A stretch of DNA of 64,000 nt from Oceanobacillus senegalensis (GTDB lineage: Bacteria > Bacillota > Bacilli > Bacillales > Amphibacillaceae). The stretch spans positions 1,689,758-1,753,757 of the forward strand of contig NZ_LT839648.1 in the NCBI RefSeq assembly GCF_900176885.1. Direction: 5' to 3'. Below, in pieces: positions 55,300-64,000 of this stretch (the stretch's first letter is position 1; every line of letters starts with the position of its first letter). Made by a program: the position numbers and the translations under genes. The notes beneath the pieces are model-generated. The model did not search any database. It was not told the origin of the DNA and was given only the letters and a program-made list of their open reading frames with translations.

Positions 55300-56579
55300 T
55301 ATGATTGGCCTCCTTCGCTCGTTAATAAATAAACCGTATCCTCTTGAATTTTCTGAGCTACCGCAATTACTTCCTCTTTTTTTACTTCCTTTATGCGGGT
55401 TAACAGCTCATTCGGAGAAATTTCTGTCCCGCCAATCACTTGTTGGTAAAGTAATTCAATTATTCCTTGAGGATGATCCATCGTTTCTAATAATTGGTTA
55501 ATAATTAACTCTTTGGTCTCATTTAACTGTTCCTCTGTAATATCACCATTTTTCATGGCAGTCATCTGTTCTCTAATAATATCCCTTGCTTTTTCAAAGT
55601 TTTCTGGTGCAATTCCACTGAAAACAAATAACAATCCTTTATGACTTTCCATTTTGGAAGATGCATAGTAAGCTAAGCTATTCTTTTCCCTGACATTGAT
55701 AAATAATTTGGAGCTAGGGAAACTTCCAAAAATCCCGTTAAATACTTGTAACGCTGGATAATCTTTATCTTTATAACGTATATTTGTTCGGTAGCCAATA
55801 TGAAGTTTCGCCTGTTGAACATTTTCAGTCTCTATTATCTCATTGGATTGAACATCTTCGGGTTCATCTAAAGCAACTGTTATTTGCTTTGAAGTTTCAT
55901 TTCTTTTTATGTTCGAAGTAATTAAATTCCGCATTTCTTCCTCATTAAAATCGCCAAGCACATAAATATCAAACTGATCTTCCTGAAGTAATTGTTGATA
56001 ATATTCATATAAACCTTCTGGTGTAAGGCTATTCAAATCATCTTCATAACCATGAACGTGGAGTTCGTATGGTTCCCCTTTACACATTTCATCAATTAAG
56101 CGCATGTTTGCGTACTGCATTTTATTATCCTTAATCGATGAAATTTTCTGTTTCAATGTTTCTACTTCCCGTTCAAAAGTTTGTTTATCAAAAGAATTAT
56201 CCTTCACGTTTGGATTTAATAAAATCTCACTGAATAACGCAATACCTTCTTCGGTGATAGAGGATGTTTCCGGAAGATATTTTGGATTTGCTAGTTCTAA
56301 ACGAAAAGTTAAAATATGGTTTTCCCCTTTTTTTCCACCGTCAACGGAAAGAACCGCACCATACAAATCGTCCAATTTTAACTGCAAATCTTTTCTTGTA
56401 GGATAAGATTTCGTTCCTTGTTTTAAAATGTATGGTAATAGAGCCCGTTTTGTAACCGTTTCTCTATCCAAATGACCTCTCAACTTTGCAATAATATTTA
56501 ATGTTTTATATTTTTTACTTTGAATAAAATGTATATGCATACCTTGTTCATCTAAACGTTTTTCCGTAATTTCCTGCAT
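55299..56579 (-). CDS. ymfF: YmfF, M16-family protein without zinc motif
   Basis: 426 residues, M16 fold (SKLFINVREKNSLAYYASS is the typical C-terminal R/Y site). In the place of HxxEH it reads ALLPYILKQGT, so zinc ligands are missing and it should be inactive alone. Paired with ymfH. In B. subtilis ymfC, ymfD and ymfE lie between spoIIIE and ymfF; here only a 265-base gap is found. Confidence 0.87.
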   Translation of the reverse strand: MQEITEKRLDEQGMHIHFIQSKKYKTLNIIAKLRGHLDRETVTKRALLPYILKQGTKSYPTRKDLQLKLDDLYGAVLSVDGGKKGENHILTFRLELANPKYLPETSSITEEGIALFSEILLNPNVKDNSFDKQTFEREVETLKQKISSIKDNKMQYANMRLIDEMCKGEPYELHVHGYEDDLNSLTPEGLYEYYQQLLQEDQFDIYVLGDFNEEEMRNLITSNIKRNETSKQITVALDEPEDVQSNEIIETENVQQAKLHIGYRTNIRYKDKDYPALQVFNGIFGSFPSSKLFINVREKNSLAYYASSKMESHKGLLFVFSGIAPENFEKARDIIREQMTAMKNGDITEEQLNETKELIINQLLETMDHPQGIIELLYQQVIGGTEISPNELLTRIKEVKKEEVIAVAQKIQEDTVYLLTSEGGQS

Positions 56580-56797
56580 GTATGATCCTCCCAGAAAAAA
56601 ATAGTTTTACTTATAGTATATTGCACAATTTTTCCATTTATCATCCATTATACGTGAAAAAATATGGAGTTGCTATGGTAACAAATTTGTTTTCCATTCA
56701 AAATATCATAAAGTGCGTCTTCAATCGGTGGGGGTTTTCCTTCATCCTCACATTTTTCCGCCATTTTTGAGGTGTAGTACTGCCCCTTAACCTGCGA

Positions 56798-56837
56798 TAA
56801 AAAGCGATATAGCTTAAGATTTGCTATACCGCTTTTA
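56798..56837 (-). terminator. Terminator of spoIIIE
   Basis: Stem AAAAGCGATATAGC / GCTATACCGCTTTT with a nine-base loop and a T tract on the minus strand. The rest of the gap 56580-56844 shows nothing. Confidence 0.85.
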
Positions 56838-56844
56838 ATTTTAT

Positions 56845-59148
56845 TTATGACGTCTTTTCTTCTTGTACTTGTGAAACGAGTACGGTTCTAGGCTTACTTC
56901 CTTCATAAGGCCCCACAATGCCTCTGTCTTCCATAGCATCGATTAGTCGGGCCGCTCGTGTATAACCTATACGGAATCTACGTTGTAGCATAGATACACT
57001 TGCACTTTGCATTTCTATAATCATCTGAACTGCATCATCATATAGTTCATCATCTACCTCTTCCATCACTTCATCATTTTCCTCTGGAATCATTTCTTCC
57101 TGATAGGAAGCTTTCTGTTGATCGATACAATGATCAACAATTCGTTCAACTTCCTCATCCGATAGAAAGGCACCCTGAACACGTTTTGGTTTCGAAGCGC
57201 CAACAGGGAAAAATAACATATCACCTTTCCCAAGTAGTTTCTCCGCACCACCTGAATCCAAGATAGTTCTAGAATCAGTTTGTGACGAAACACTAAAAGC
57301 AATTCGACTCGGAATATTAGCTTTAATGACACCTGTAATAACATCAACAGATGGTCTTTGTGTTGCAATGATAATATGGATTCCAGCAGCTCTTGCCATT
57401 TGAGCTAAACGAGTGATTGCATCCTCCACATCATTGGAAGCAACCATCATTAAATCTGCTAGCTCGTCGACAATGACAACAATATAAGGTAGATGGGCTT
57501 GCGACTCCTCGGAAGTTAAATTATATTTACGAATGTGCTCATTATAACCCTCGATATTTCTTGTTCCGGTTTCTGAAAATAGGTCGTATCGTCTCTCCAT
57601 TTCAGCAACTACTTTTTTCAATGCCCTAGAAGCCTTTTTCGGATCAGTGACTACCGGTGTAAGAAGATGTGGAATTCCATTATAAACATTTAATTCCACT
57701 TTTTTGGGGTCAATCATCATCATTTTAACTTCATGCGGCTTTGCTCGCATTAATATGGTAGTAATAATTCCATTAACACAAACACTTTTACCACTACCTG
57801 TTGCACCCGCAATCAATAGATGGGGCATTTTATTCAGTTCAGCAACTACTGCGTCTCCTGAAATATCCCTTCCTAATCCAACTAATAGTTTAGAATTTTT
57901 ATTATTCGAAGTGCTATCCATCACTTCTCTTAATGAAACCATTGCAACTTCTTGATTTGGAACTTCAATCCCAACAGCTGACTTACCAGGAATTGGTGCT
58001 TCAATCCGAAGATCTCTAGCAGCAAGGGCTAACGCCAGGTCATCATGTAAATTAACTATTTTACTGACTTTTACACCAGCCTCTGGTGAAATTTCATATT
58101 TTGTAACAGCTGGACCGACATTCACCTTCGTTACCCTTGCTCGTACACCAAAGCTTTTAAACGTTCTCTCTAATTTCCGAACAGTTGCCTGAATTTGTGA
58201 TTTTTCATGTTGTTGTGTATTATGTGCTGGTTCAGAAAGCAAATCAGGAGAAGGTAGAATATATTCATAATTTTCTACCTCTGTCGTCGATATTGGATAT
58301 TCCATATCATCCACTTCTGCATCATTGGCTTTTTTCGATTCATTGGCACTAGCAACTTTAACCGATTCTTTTTCTTGATGATTCATTTGGTCTTGTTGCT
58401 TTTCTCCTTGTAAATCCTGAATTGTATAAACATCTGTAAAATCATTTATTAATGGTTCTTCATTCGGTATATCATTTGTCATGATTTCAGGTTCTTTGTC
58501 TAATTCTTCCAAGGATTTTGATCGTTTGGTCTTCGCACCCTCTATACGTTCACGCAATTTTTGAGCCCTGCTAGTTAACCGATTATAAAGTTTTATAAAA
58601 ATGTCACCGAGTGATACTTCTGTAATAAATAGAAATCCAATTAGCATGGAAAAGATACTAATAATTTTTGCCCCTACTAAGGAAAATAAATAATTAGTAA
58701 AAGCTAACAAAACACCACCTAATATTCCTCCCCCAGTTTGTATGGAGGGACCTTGTCCATTCATAAATAAAAGAAAATGATTCCATGTTGAACGAAGGAT
58801 GGACATATCTTGAATTAATAATCGTTCAAATGTCTGAATATGTGTAAATAGTAATACACCCATAAATAAGATATAAAACCCAACTAACTTTCTATGAAAG
58901 AAATCTGGCAATCTTCTCTTAATCAATAAAAAGATTCCTGTTATAAAAAGGAAAACAGATGCAACAAAATACCAGATTCCTAGAAAGAAACGAAATAAAT
59001 ACTCTAAACCTCCTGGAATGGCTCCATCACTTATAGCACTTGCACCACTTCCAAATATTGCCAGTGCAATTAATAATAAACCAAGTAATTCATTTTTCAA
59101 TTGCATCGTTTGTTTTGATTTTTTACGTTTTTTTCTCTTTTTTGCCAT
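56845..59148 (-). CDS. spoIIIE: SpoIIIE/FtsK-family DNA translocase
   Basis: 767 residues. Basic N-terminus ([10 protein letters not shown]), four to five membrane segments about 20-180, a charged linker about 190-310, motor domain with [15 protein letters not shown] (Walker A) and [15 protein letters not shown] (Walker B), and a C-terminal winged helix gamma domain ([17 protein letters not shown]) that reads DNA polarity. Pumps the chromosome into the forespore. Place next to ylzJ and tepA identifies it as SpoIIIE rather than the second paralogue SftA. Confidence 0.94.
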   Translation of the reverse strand: MAKKRKKRKKSKQTMQLKNELLGLLLIALAIFGSGASAISDGAIPGGLEYLFRFFLGIWYFVASVFLFITGIFLLIKRRLPDFFHRKLVGFYILFMGVLLFTHIQTFERLLIQDMSILRSTWNHFLLFMNGQGPSIQTGGGILGGVLLAFTNYLFSLVGAKIISIFSMLIGFLFITEVSLGDIFIKLYNRLTSRAQKLRERIEGAKTKRSKSLEELDKEPEIMTNDIPNEEPLINDFTDVYTIQDLQGEKQQDQMNHQEKESVKVASANESKKANDAEVDDMEYPISTTEVENYEYILPSPDLLSEPAHNTQQHEKSQIQATVRKLERTFKSFGVRARVTKVNVGPAVTKYEISPEAGVKVSKIVNLHDDLALALAARDLRIEAPIPGKSAVGIEVPNQEVAMVSLREVMDSTSNNKNSKLLVGLGRDISGDAVVAELNKMPHLLIAGATGSGKSVCVNGIITTILMRAKPHEVKMMMIDPKKVELNVYNGIPHLLTPVVTDPKKASRALKKVVAEMERRYDLFSETGTRNIEGYNEHIRKYNLTSEESQAHLPYIVVIVDELADLMMVASNDVEDAITRLAQMARAAGIHIIIATQRPSVDVITGVIKANIPSRIAFSVSSQTDSRTILDSGGAEKLLGKGDMLFFPVGASKPKRVQGAFLSDEEVERIVDHCIDQQKASYQEEMIPEENDEVMEEVDDELYDDAVQMIIEMQSASVSMLQRRFRIGYTRAARLIDAMEDRGIVGPYEGSKPRTVLVSQVQEEKTS

Positions 59149-59223
59149 TATCTCACCTCATTTCACTTACTAACAAAATTGACCGTCTATTTCCATGAAA
59201 TAAAATACATGCTAGACCACATG

Positions 59224-59256
59224 AAAAGAAAACCCTGCCAAAAATGGCAAGGGCTG
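59224..59256 (-). terminator. Terminator after ylzJ
   Basis: On the minus strand CCTTGCCA pairs with TGGCAGGG around a short loop, followed by TTTTCTTTT; separates tepA-ylzJ from spoIIIE. Confidence 0.8.
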
Positions 59257-59295
59257 TATCATTTTATATTCATTATATCATAAAGTAACCACTTA

Positions 59296-59502
59296 TTAAC
59301 CTAATATTGATCCAGGTAAAAATCTTTGATCAAGAAAATCTTCAGGATTGGATGAAAGTAATTGTACTACTTGGTATGTTCCATCCTGGTTTCTATCAGC
59401 TATCATCATTTTTCCATCACATGAAATACATTGTCTACTTGAAAATGCATCCTCTGTTGGTGGAAATATATCATTTTCTGATAAAGGTGTATAAAGTATC
59501 AT
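59296..59502 (-). CDS. ylzJ: YlzJ-like protein
   Basis: 68 residues, starts [20 protein letters not shown], ends in a typical RFLPGSILG. YlzJ family, function unknown, always after tepA. Its ATG overlaps the tepA stop by four bases. Confidence 0.85.
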   Translation of the reverse strand: MILYTPLSENDIFPPTEDAFSSRQCISCDGKMMIADRNQDGTYQVVQLLSSNPEDFLDQRFLPGSILG

Positions 59503-60227
59503 TGAATCACCTGATCTTCCTGGCCTTTACTCTGATCAATGAATTCACTTAATTTTTTCATAGCTTCATTTACACCGCCAACTTCGTCAATTAACCCATA
59601 CTCCACTGCATCAGTACCTATTACATTGGTACCAATATCTCTTGTTAAGTTTCCTTTAGCGAACATAAGATCTTTAAATTTTTCTTCCTTAATGTCTGAA
59701 TGTCCGATAACGAATTGAATCACTCGTTCCTGCATTTTGTCTAGGTATTCAAAAGTCTGCGGCACACCGATTACTAGGCCAGTTAATCGTACAGGATGTA
59801 TGGTCATCGTTGCTGTAGGTACAATAAAACTATAATCGGTTGATACTGCGATAGGCACACCAATCGAATGCCCTCCACCTAATACAATGGAAACGGTAGG
59901 TTTAGACATAGATGCAATCATTTCAGACAATGCTAGTCCTGCTTCTACATCACCTCCGACTGTATTTAATAAAATAATAACACCTTCAATTTTTGGATTC
60001 TGTTCAATAGCAATTAATTGTGGAAGCAAGTGTTCATATTTGGTTGTTTTATTTTGTGGTGGCAATTGGACATGACCTTCGACCTGCCCGATAATGGAAA
60101 GAACATGAATATTCGAATCAGGTGCCTGTGGTAAATTGGTTTGACCAAGAGCCTGAATTTTTTGCACTAATTGAGAGGAATTTCCTTGTTCCTCTTTTTT
60201 CTCTCCTTGTTGATTTTCTTTAGCCAA
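59499..60227 (-). CDS. tepA: TepA, ClpP/SppA-clan peptidase
   Basis: 242 residues, ClpP-like fold. Gly-rich region [20 protein letters not shown], nucleophile Ser in [12 protein letters not shown] (about 122) and His in [10 protein letters not shown] cytosolic serine peptidase of the spore-former core; roles in protein translocation and in breakdown of small acid-soluble spore proteins have been proposed. The disordered Gln/Glu-rich N-terminus is normal. RNase J2 (rnjB), which separates it from dapA in B. subtilis, is missing: the 283-base gap 60228-60510 has no gene. Confidence 0.9.
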   Translation of the reverse strand: MAKENQQGEKKEEQGNSSQLVQKIQALGQTNLPQAPDSNIHVLSIIGQVEGHVQLPPQNKTTKYEHLLPQLIAIEQNPKIEGVIILLNTVGGDVEAGLALSEMIASMSKPTVSIVLGGGHSIGVPIAVSTDYSFIVPTATMTIHPVRLTGLVIGVPQTFEYLDKMQERVIQFVIGHSDIKEEKFKDLMFAKGNLTRDIGTNVIGTDAVEYGLIDEVGGVNEAMKKLSEFIDQSKGQEDQVIQ

Positions 60228-60491
60228 TACAGTTCACTCCTTTAATTTGTACTCACTCCTTACTTAGTATGAACGTAATTGTAATTACAATGCAGAACAG
60301 ATTAATATTAAGTGGTTTTCAGAATACCATTTTGACACCGCATTATATGTATTTTACAAAATGGCACAAATTTTAGGACCTATTTCCAAAATATATACCT
60401 TTACTATAAACAGTAATCAGCGTGAACCAAATTAGATTGTAATCTTTAACTACAAATAAAAAAAATATACGATACTTGAAAAAATCAATAT

Positions 60492-60526
60492 AAAAAATAT
60501 CGGCTAATTTCTAGCCGATATTTTTT
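60492..60526 (-). terminator. Terminator overlapping the dapA stop codon
   Basis: Perfect stem AAAAAATATCGGCTA / TAGCCGATATTTTTT with a short loop; the dapA TAG (60511-60513) falls at the loop and the last codons form the 5' arm on the transcript. Confidence 0.88.
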
Positions 60527-61392
60527 AATAAAGCTTTTATATTCTCTGTTTCGCTATCTGATAATGGTATAAGCGGTAATCGCACACTACCAACCTCTAC
60601 TCCCTTTAGATTTAAAGCTGTTTTAACAGGAGTAGGTGAAGGTACTGCAAATAATCCGTTCATAATTGGTAGTAATTTATGGTGAAGTTTTGCAGCATCT
60701 TCAACTTTACCAGCGAAAAAGAGTTTAATCATTTTTTTCATTTCATTCCCAATGACGTGGGAAGCTACAGATACTACTCCGGTTGCTCCAAGCGATAACA
60801 TTGGTAAGGTCATACTGTCATTACCGCTATAAACACTAAAGTCATTATTTGTACGTTCTACAATTTCTGATAGTTGATCCATATTCAATCCAGCTTCTTT
60901 GATGGATACAATATTATGAATCTTACTTAGTTTAATAACTGTTTCTGCATCCATATTAATGACAGAACGACCTGGAATATTATATAACATGATTGGTAAT
61001 TTTGTACTCTGAGCAACAGAACTAAAATGCTCGAACAGTCCTTCTTGATTTGGTTTGTTATAGTAAGGTGTTACAAGTAGAATGCCATCTACACCAGACG
61101 CTTCGGCTTCCTTTGTTAGGGCGATAGAATCTTTCGTATTGTTACTTCCCGTACCAGCAATAACAGGAACTCTATTATTTACCACCTTTACAACGTGCCT
61201 AAATAAATGAACCTTTTCTGCCGATGTTAAAGTAGGTGATTCACCGGTAGTACCCGCAACAATCAAACCATCTGTTCCATTTTTTAACAAATAGTCGATT
61301 AATGGATTTATTTTATAAAAATCGACTTCTCCACTTTCACTAAACGGTGTTACCATCGCAGTTAGCAGTTGGCCGAAATTCAATTCCGTCAC
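60511..61392 (-). CDS. dapA: DapA, 4-hydroxy-tetrahydrodipicolinate synthase
   Basis: 293 residues. Pyruvate-binding GTTGE at 47-51, Tyr137 in LYNIPGR and Schiff-base Lys165 in VSIKEAG. Condenses pyruvate with aspartate semialdehyde, first step toward diaminopimelate, lysine and, through SpoVF, spore dipicolinate. Last gene of the spoVF-asd-dapG-dapA run. Confidence 0.96.
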   Translation of the reverse strand: MTELNFGQLLTAMVTPFSESGEVDFYKINPLIDYLLKNGTDGLIVAGTTGESPTLTSAEKVHLFRHVVKVVNNRVPVIAGTGSNNTKDSIALTKEAEASGVDGILLVTPYYNKPNQEGLFEHFSSVAQSTKLPIMLYNIPGRSVINMDAETVIKLSKIHNIVSIKEAGLNMDQLSEIVERTNNDFSVYSGNDSMTLPMLSLGATGVVSVASHVIGNEMKKMIKLFFAGKVEDAAKLHHKLLPIMNGLFAVPSPTPVKTALNLKGVEVGSVRLPLIPLSDSETENIKALLKNIG

Positions 61393-61427
61393 CTTCTTAA
61401 AATAGTGAAGTTATACTAACTTGTGAT

Positions 61428-62645
61428 TTAAGCATTATTAAGAGCAAACACTTCATGCAAGGCATTTACAGCTACTTTTAAATCTTTTTCGTGTACAAGA
61501 ACCCATATTGTCGTATGACTATCAGCTGATTGTAATATCTGCACTCCTCTATCAGTTAATGCTTCTACAATTTTTGCTGCAACACCTGGCACCCCTGTCA
61601 TACCCGCTCCTACAGCAGAAACCTTTGCACATTTTTCAGTGACTTCTGGATAATACCCTAATGTTTCAAGAACATGGGTTGCTTTATTTGTCATTGTGTC
61701 AGGTACTGTGTATACAACACCAGCTGGTGAAATATTAATAAAATCTACCGAAATTCCAGCCTCTGCCATAGCTTTGAATATTTCGGACTGTATTCTATAT
61801 ACTTCTCCCTTTGTTTGAACTTTTATTTGAGATATCGATGACATATGGGCAATACCGGTTACTAATTGATCGGGAATATCTGTTACTTTTTCACGTTCTC
61901 TCGAAGAAGTAACAAGTGTTCCATTTTCTAGTGAATAGGTCGACCTAACACGCATCGGTATTTCTGCCTGCATTGCAATTTCTACCGCCCTTGGATGAAC
62001 TACTTTTGCTCCTTGATATGCTAAATTACAAATTTCTGAATATGTTGCAACATCAAGTGATTTTGCATTTTCAACAATTCTTGGATCGGCAGTCATAATT
62101 CCTTCAACATCGGTAAAAATTTCTACCATTTCAGCTTGTAATGCTGCTCCAAGAGCTGCTGCAGAGGTATCACTACCACCACGTCCGATTGTCGTGATTT
62201 CCCCAGATTCGGATTGACCTTGAAATCCTGCCACAACAACCACATCATTTTTCTCTAATTCCTTATAAACTCTATCTGGTTTCACTTTCTTAATTTTAGC
62301 TTTTGTGAAATCCTCTGTCGTAATGAATCCTGCTTGAGCTCCTGTTAGTGCAGTAGCCGTAATATGCTGTTTTTGAAGTTCATTAGCTAATACGACAGAG
62401 GAAATAACCTCCCCAACAGACATGAGTAAGTCAAGTTCACGATTAGAATTACTATTTGCTGGGAAGTTGACTAAATCCAATAGCGTATCTGTTGCATATG
62501 GATCTGGTTTCCTACCTAGTGCAGACACAACAACTACTAATTTATATTCTTTTACTAAAGCATTTTTTATATGCTTTATAACATGCTCTCTATTTTCTTC
62601 CGACTGCACAGAAGTACCACCAAATTTTTGAACTAAGATTTCCAT
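61428..62645 (-). CDS. dapG: Aspartokinase I (DapG type)
   Basis: 405 residues. Kinase domain about 1-250 (VQKFGGTSVQS, SVGEVISSVVLANEL, IGRGGSDTSAAALGAAL, FTDVEGIMTADPR) and two ACT domains about 260-405. Phosphorylates aspartate. Position between asd and dapA, and length close to B. subtilis DapG (404), point to the diaminopimelate-inhibited isoform. Confidence 0.94.
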   Translation of the reverse strand: MEILVQKFGGTSVQSEENREHVIKHIKNALVKEYKLVVVVSALGRKPDPYATDTLLDLVNFPANSNSNRELDLLMSVGEVISSVVLANELQKQHITATALTGAQAGFITTEDFTKAKIKKVKPDRVYKELEKNDVVVVAGFQGQSESGEITTIGRGGSDTSAAALGAALQAEMVEIFTDVEGIMTADPRIVENAKSLDVATYSEICNLAYQGAKVVHPRAVEIAMQAEIPMRVRSTYSLENGTLVTSSREREKVTDIPDQLVTGIAHMSSISQIKVQTKGEVYRIQSEIFKAMAEAGISVDFINISPAGVVYTVPDTMTNKATHVLETLGYYPEVTEKCAKVSAVGAGMTGVPGVAAKIVEALTDRGVQILQSADSHTTIWVLVHEKDLKVAVNALHEVFALNNA

Positions 62646-62670
62646 CTCAACACCTCTAAATCAAAACACC

Positions 62671-63717
62671 TTATAACCAATTATTTTTTACTAACGTTTG
62701 TGCAATTTGTACTGTATTCCATGCAGCACCTTTCAGAAGATTATCGGATACAATCCATAAATGGAATCCTTTATCATTGTCTAAATCTTTACGAACTCGA
62801 CCAACGAATACTTCCTCTTTATTTGCTGCACTTAATGGAGTTGGATAAGTTTGTGTTGATGGATCATCTTCTAAAACAATGCCATCTGCATTTCTTAGCA
62901 CATTCCATAAGTCCTCAACAGTAACTCCTTCCTTATCCACTTCAACATATACACTTTCTGCATGAGATGTGAAAAATGGAAGACGTACACAAGTTGCAAT
63001 AACAGATAATTCTGGTGCATGCATAATTTTCTTGGTTTCATTTATCATTTTCATTTCTTCAAATGTATATCCATTGTCCTGGAACTTATCAATTTGTGGC
63101 AGCGCATTGAATGCTATTGGATAATGCTTTTTATCCCCACCTACAGGTAATATATTTGCTTCCATTTCTTCGTCATTAAGATATTGCTGTGATTGTTCCA
63201 CTAATTCGTCTACAGCTTTCTTTCCTGCACCTGAAACAGCTTGATAAGTTGATACAATAATACGAGATAATCCGAATTGATCTTTAATAGGTTTTAGTCC
63301 TGCTACCATTTGAATAGTGGAGCAGTTAGGATTAGCAATGATTCCTTTATGTTTCTGGATATCCTCACTATTAACCTCTGGTACAACTAGTGGTACATTC
63401 TCATCCATTCGGTATGCACTTGTATTATCAACCACAACGGCCCCGCGCTTCACAGCCTCTGGAGCTAATTGTTTAGAAACAGATCCCCCTGCTGAAAATA
63501 GTGCTATATCTACTCCTTCAAAACTCTCTGGCTTAGCTTCCTCGACAACAATGGTTTTGCCATCAAATTCTAGTTCTTTCCCTGCTGAGTTTTTAGAAGA
63601 TAATAGTTTTAAATTATTAATAGGAAAGTTTTTCTCCTCTAATATTCTCATAATCTTTTGACCTACTGCTCCTGTTGCTCCTACCACTGCTATATTATAA
63701 ACTGTTTTTTCTGACAT
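62671..63717 (-). CDS. asd: Aspartate-semialdehyde dehydrogenase
   Basis: 348 residues. NADP motif VVGATGAVGQKIM, catalytic Cys in IANPNCSTIQMV, SAGGSVSKQLAPE, and the late TCVRLPFFTSHAESVYVEV with substrate-binding Arg and catalytic His. Reduces aspartyl phosphate. Start at 63717 follows GGGGAGA; the frame opens at 63735 but that part contains the ribosome site. Confidence 0.95.
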   Translation of the reverse strand: MSEKTVYNIAVVGATGAVGQKIMRILEEKNFPINNLKLLSSKNSAGKELEFDGKTIVVEEAKPESFEGVDIALFSAGGSVSKQLAPEAVKRGAVVVDNTSAYRMDENVPLVVPEVNSEDIQKHKGIIANPNCSTIQMVAGLKPIKDQFGLSRIIVSTYQAVSGAGKKAVDELVEQSQQYLNDEEMEANILPVGGDKKHYPIAFNALPQIDKFQDNGYTFEEMKMINETKKIMHAPELSVIATCVRLPFFTSHAESVYVEVDKEGVTVEDLWNVLRNADGIVLEDDPSTQTYPTPLSAANKEEVFVGRVRKDLDNDKGFHLWIVSDNLLKGAAWNTVQIAQTLVKNNWL

Positions 63718-63775
63718 ATTATTTTCTCCCCTCAAAATGATATATTAGTCCCTTGGTAGATTATTTTAACATACT

Positions 63776-64000
63776 TTACTGATTATGAGGAATAATTATG
63801 GGTTGAAGCTGTTCTCTATTTAGTGCAGACACGATACTTTCCTCTAATAAATCGAGATTAGCAACAAGAGAATTAGGTTTTTTCATCGGATTATCTTGCC
63901 CGAATGGAACAAAATAAATATGCTTACTATTGATTAAACGCATTAAATTAACCCCATTCATACCAAGGGCATCATTTGTTGTCACACTTAAGACTACAGG
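63776..64000 (-). CDS. spoVFB: Dipicolinate synthase subunit B, C-terminal part (5' end beyond window)
   Basis: The final 74 residues of SpoVFB; the frame is open to the right edge, so the gene starts outside. Seen: PVVLSVTTNDALGMNGVNLM and YFVPFGQDNPMKKPNSLV, both typical. A flavoprotein-like subunit that with SpoVFA makes dipicolinic acid in the mother cell. The apparent GTG start at 63985 is internal. It precedes asd by about 60 bases, the Bacillus order. Confidence 0.93.
   Translation of the reverse strand, partial: PVVLSVTTNDALGMNGVNLMRLINSKHIYFVPFGQDNPMKKPNSLVANLDLLEESIVSALNREQLQPIIIPHNQ

Overview
The window is 64 kb of low-GC, spore-former chromosome. Gene order from 28 kb to the right edge (glnA-glnR-ynbB-hflX-spoVK / hfq-miaA-mutL-mutS-cotE / ricA-miaB-spoVS-ymdB-rny-recA-cinA-pgsA-rodZ-ymfK-ymfJ-ymfI-ymfH-ymfF-spoIIIE-ylzJ-tepA-dapA-dapG-asd-spoVFB) is the Bacillus subtilis order with a few losses. 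Sporulation genes (cotE, spoVS, spoVK, spoIIIE, spoVFB) show an endospore former. I infer a Bacillaceae member near Oceanobacillus, Virgibacillus or Gracilibacillus from gene content and the style of the intergenic repeats; no rRNA is present to settle this. Almost all genes lie on the minus strand, so transcription mostly runs from high to low coordinates.

Region 1 (1-5.4 kb) is a carbon-phosphorus lyase operon, phnG-H-I-J-K-M, cut by the left edge inside phnM, with an upstream GntR/UTRA regulator that ends at a terminator. Region 2 (5.6-12.3 kb) holds a GT4 glycosyltransferase, a TPR protein, and a plus-strand citrate module: a CitA/DcuS-type sensor kinase, its response regulator and a CitMHS citrate transporter. 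Region 3 (12.6-17.8 kb) is the glucose PTS, glcT-ptsG-ptsH-ptsI, with a recognisable GlcT antiterminator RNA target overlapping a terminator. Region 4 (18-28.1 kb) is the accessory stretch: a DUF4317 gene, a tiny two-repeat Asn/Gly-rich protein, a catechol meta-cleavage operon (two-component phenol/4-hydroxyphenylacetate hydroxylase, extradiol dioxygenase, a frameshifted decarboxylase/hydratase, 4-oxalocrotonate tautomerase, semialdehyde dehydrogenase), its XylR_N-V4R-PucR regulator, and a mini phospholipase A2-like protein. Region 5 (28.3-64 kb) is the conserved core backbone of nitrogen control, tRNA modification, mismatch repair, spore coat, RNA decay, SOS recombination, DNA translocation and lysine/dipicolinate synthesis.

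How the parts work together: HPr carries both the catalytic His15 and the regulatory Ser46, so glucose uptake here can feed CcpA control. A one-mismatch cre site sits in front of the aromatic operon. The aromatic regulator keeps the zinc-ligand spacing of MopR/DmpR-type phenol sensors but has a PucR helix-turn-helix in place of the NtrC ATPase. This, with a tautomerase and dehydrogenase of the 2-hydroxymuconate type, makes phenol-to-catechol degradation a better reading than 4-hydroxyphenylacetate degradation. No genes for the last steps (hydratase, aldolase, acylating aldehyde dehydrogenase) are in the window.

The best leads are the hybrid phenol sensor, the single-base frameshift in the decarboxylase/hydratase gene, the PLA2-like miniprotein, the two-repeat small protein, and a dispersed intergenic repeat with two direct copies and a possible inverted fragment. 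I saw no CRISPR array, prophage, transposase, tRNA or rRNA. I found no wholly unknown multi-gene system.
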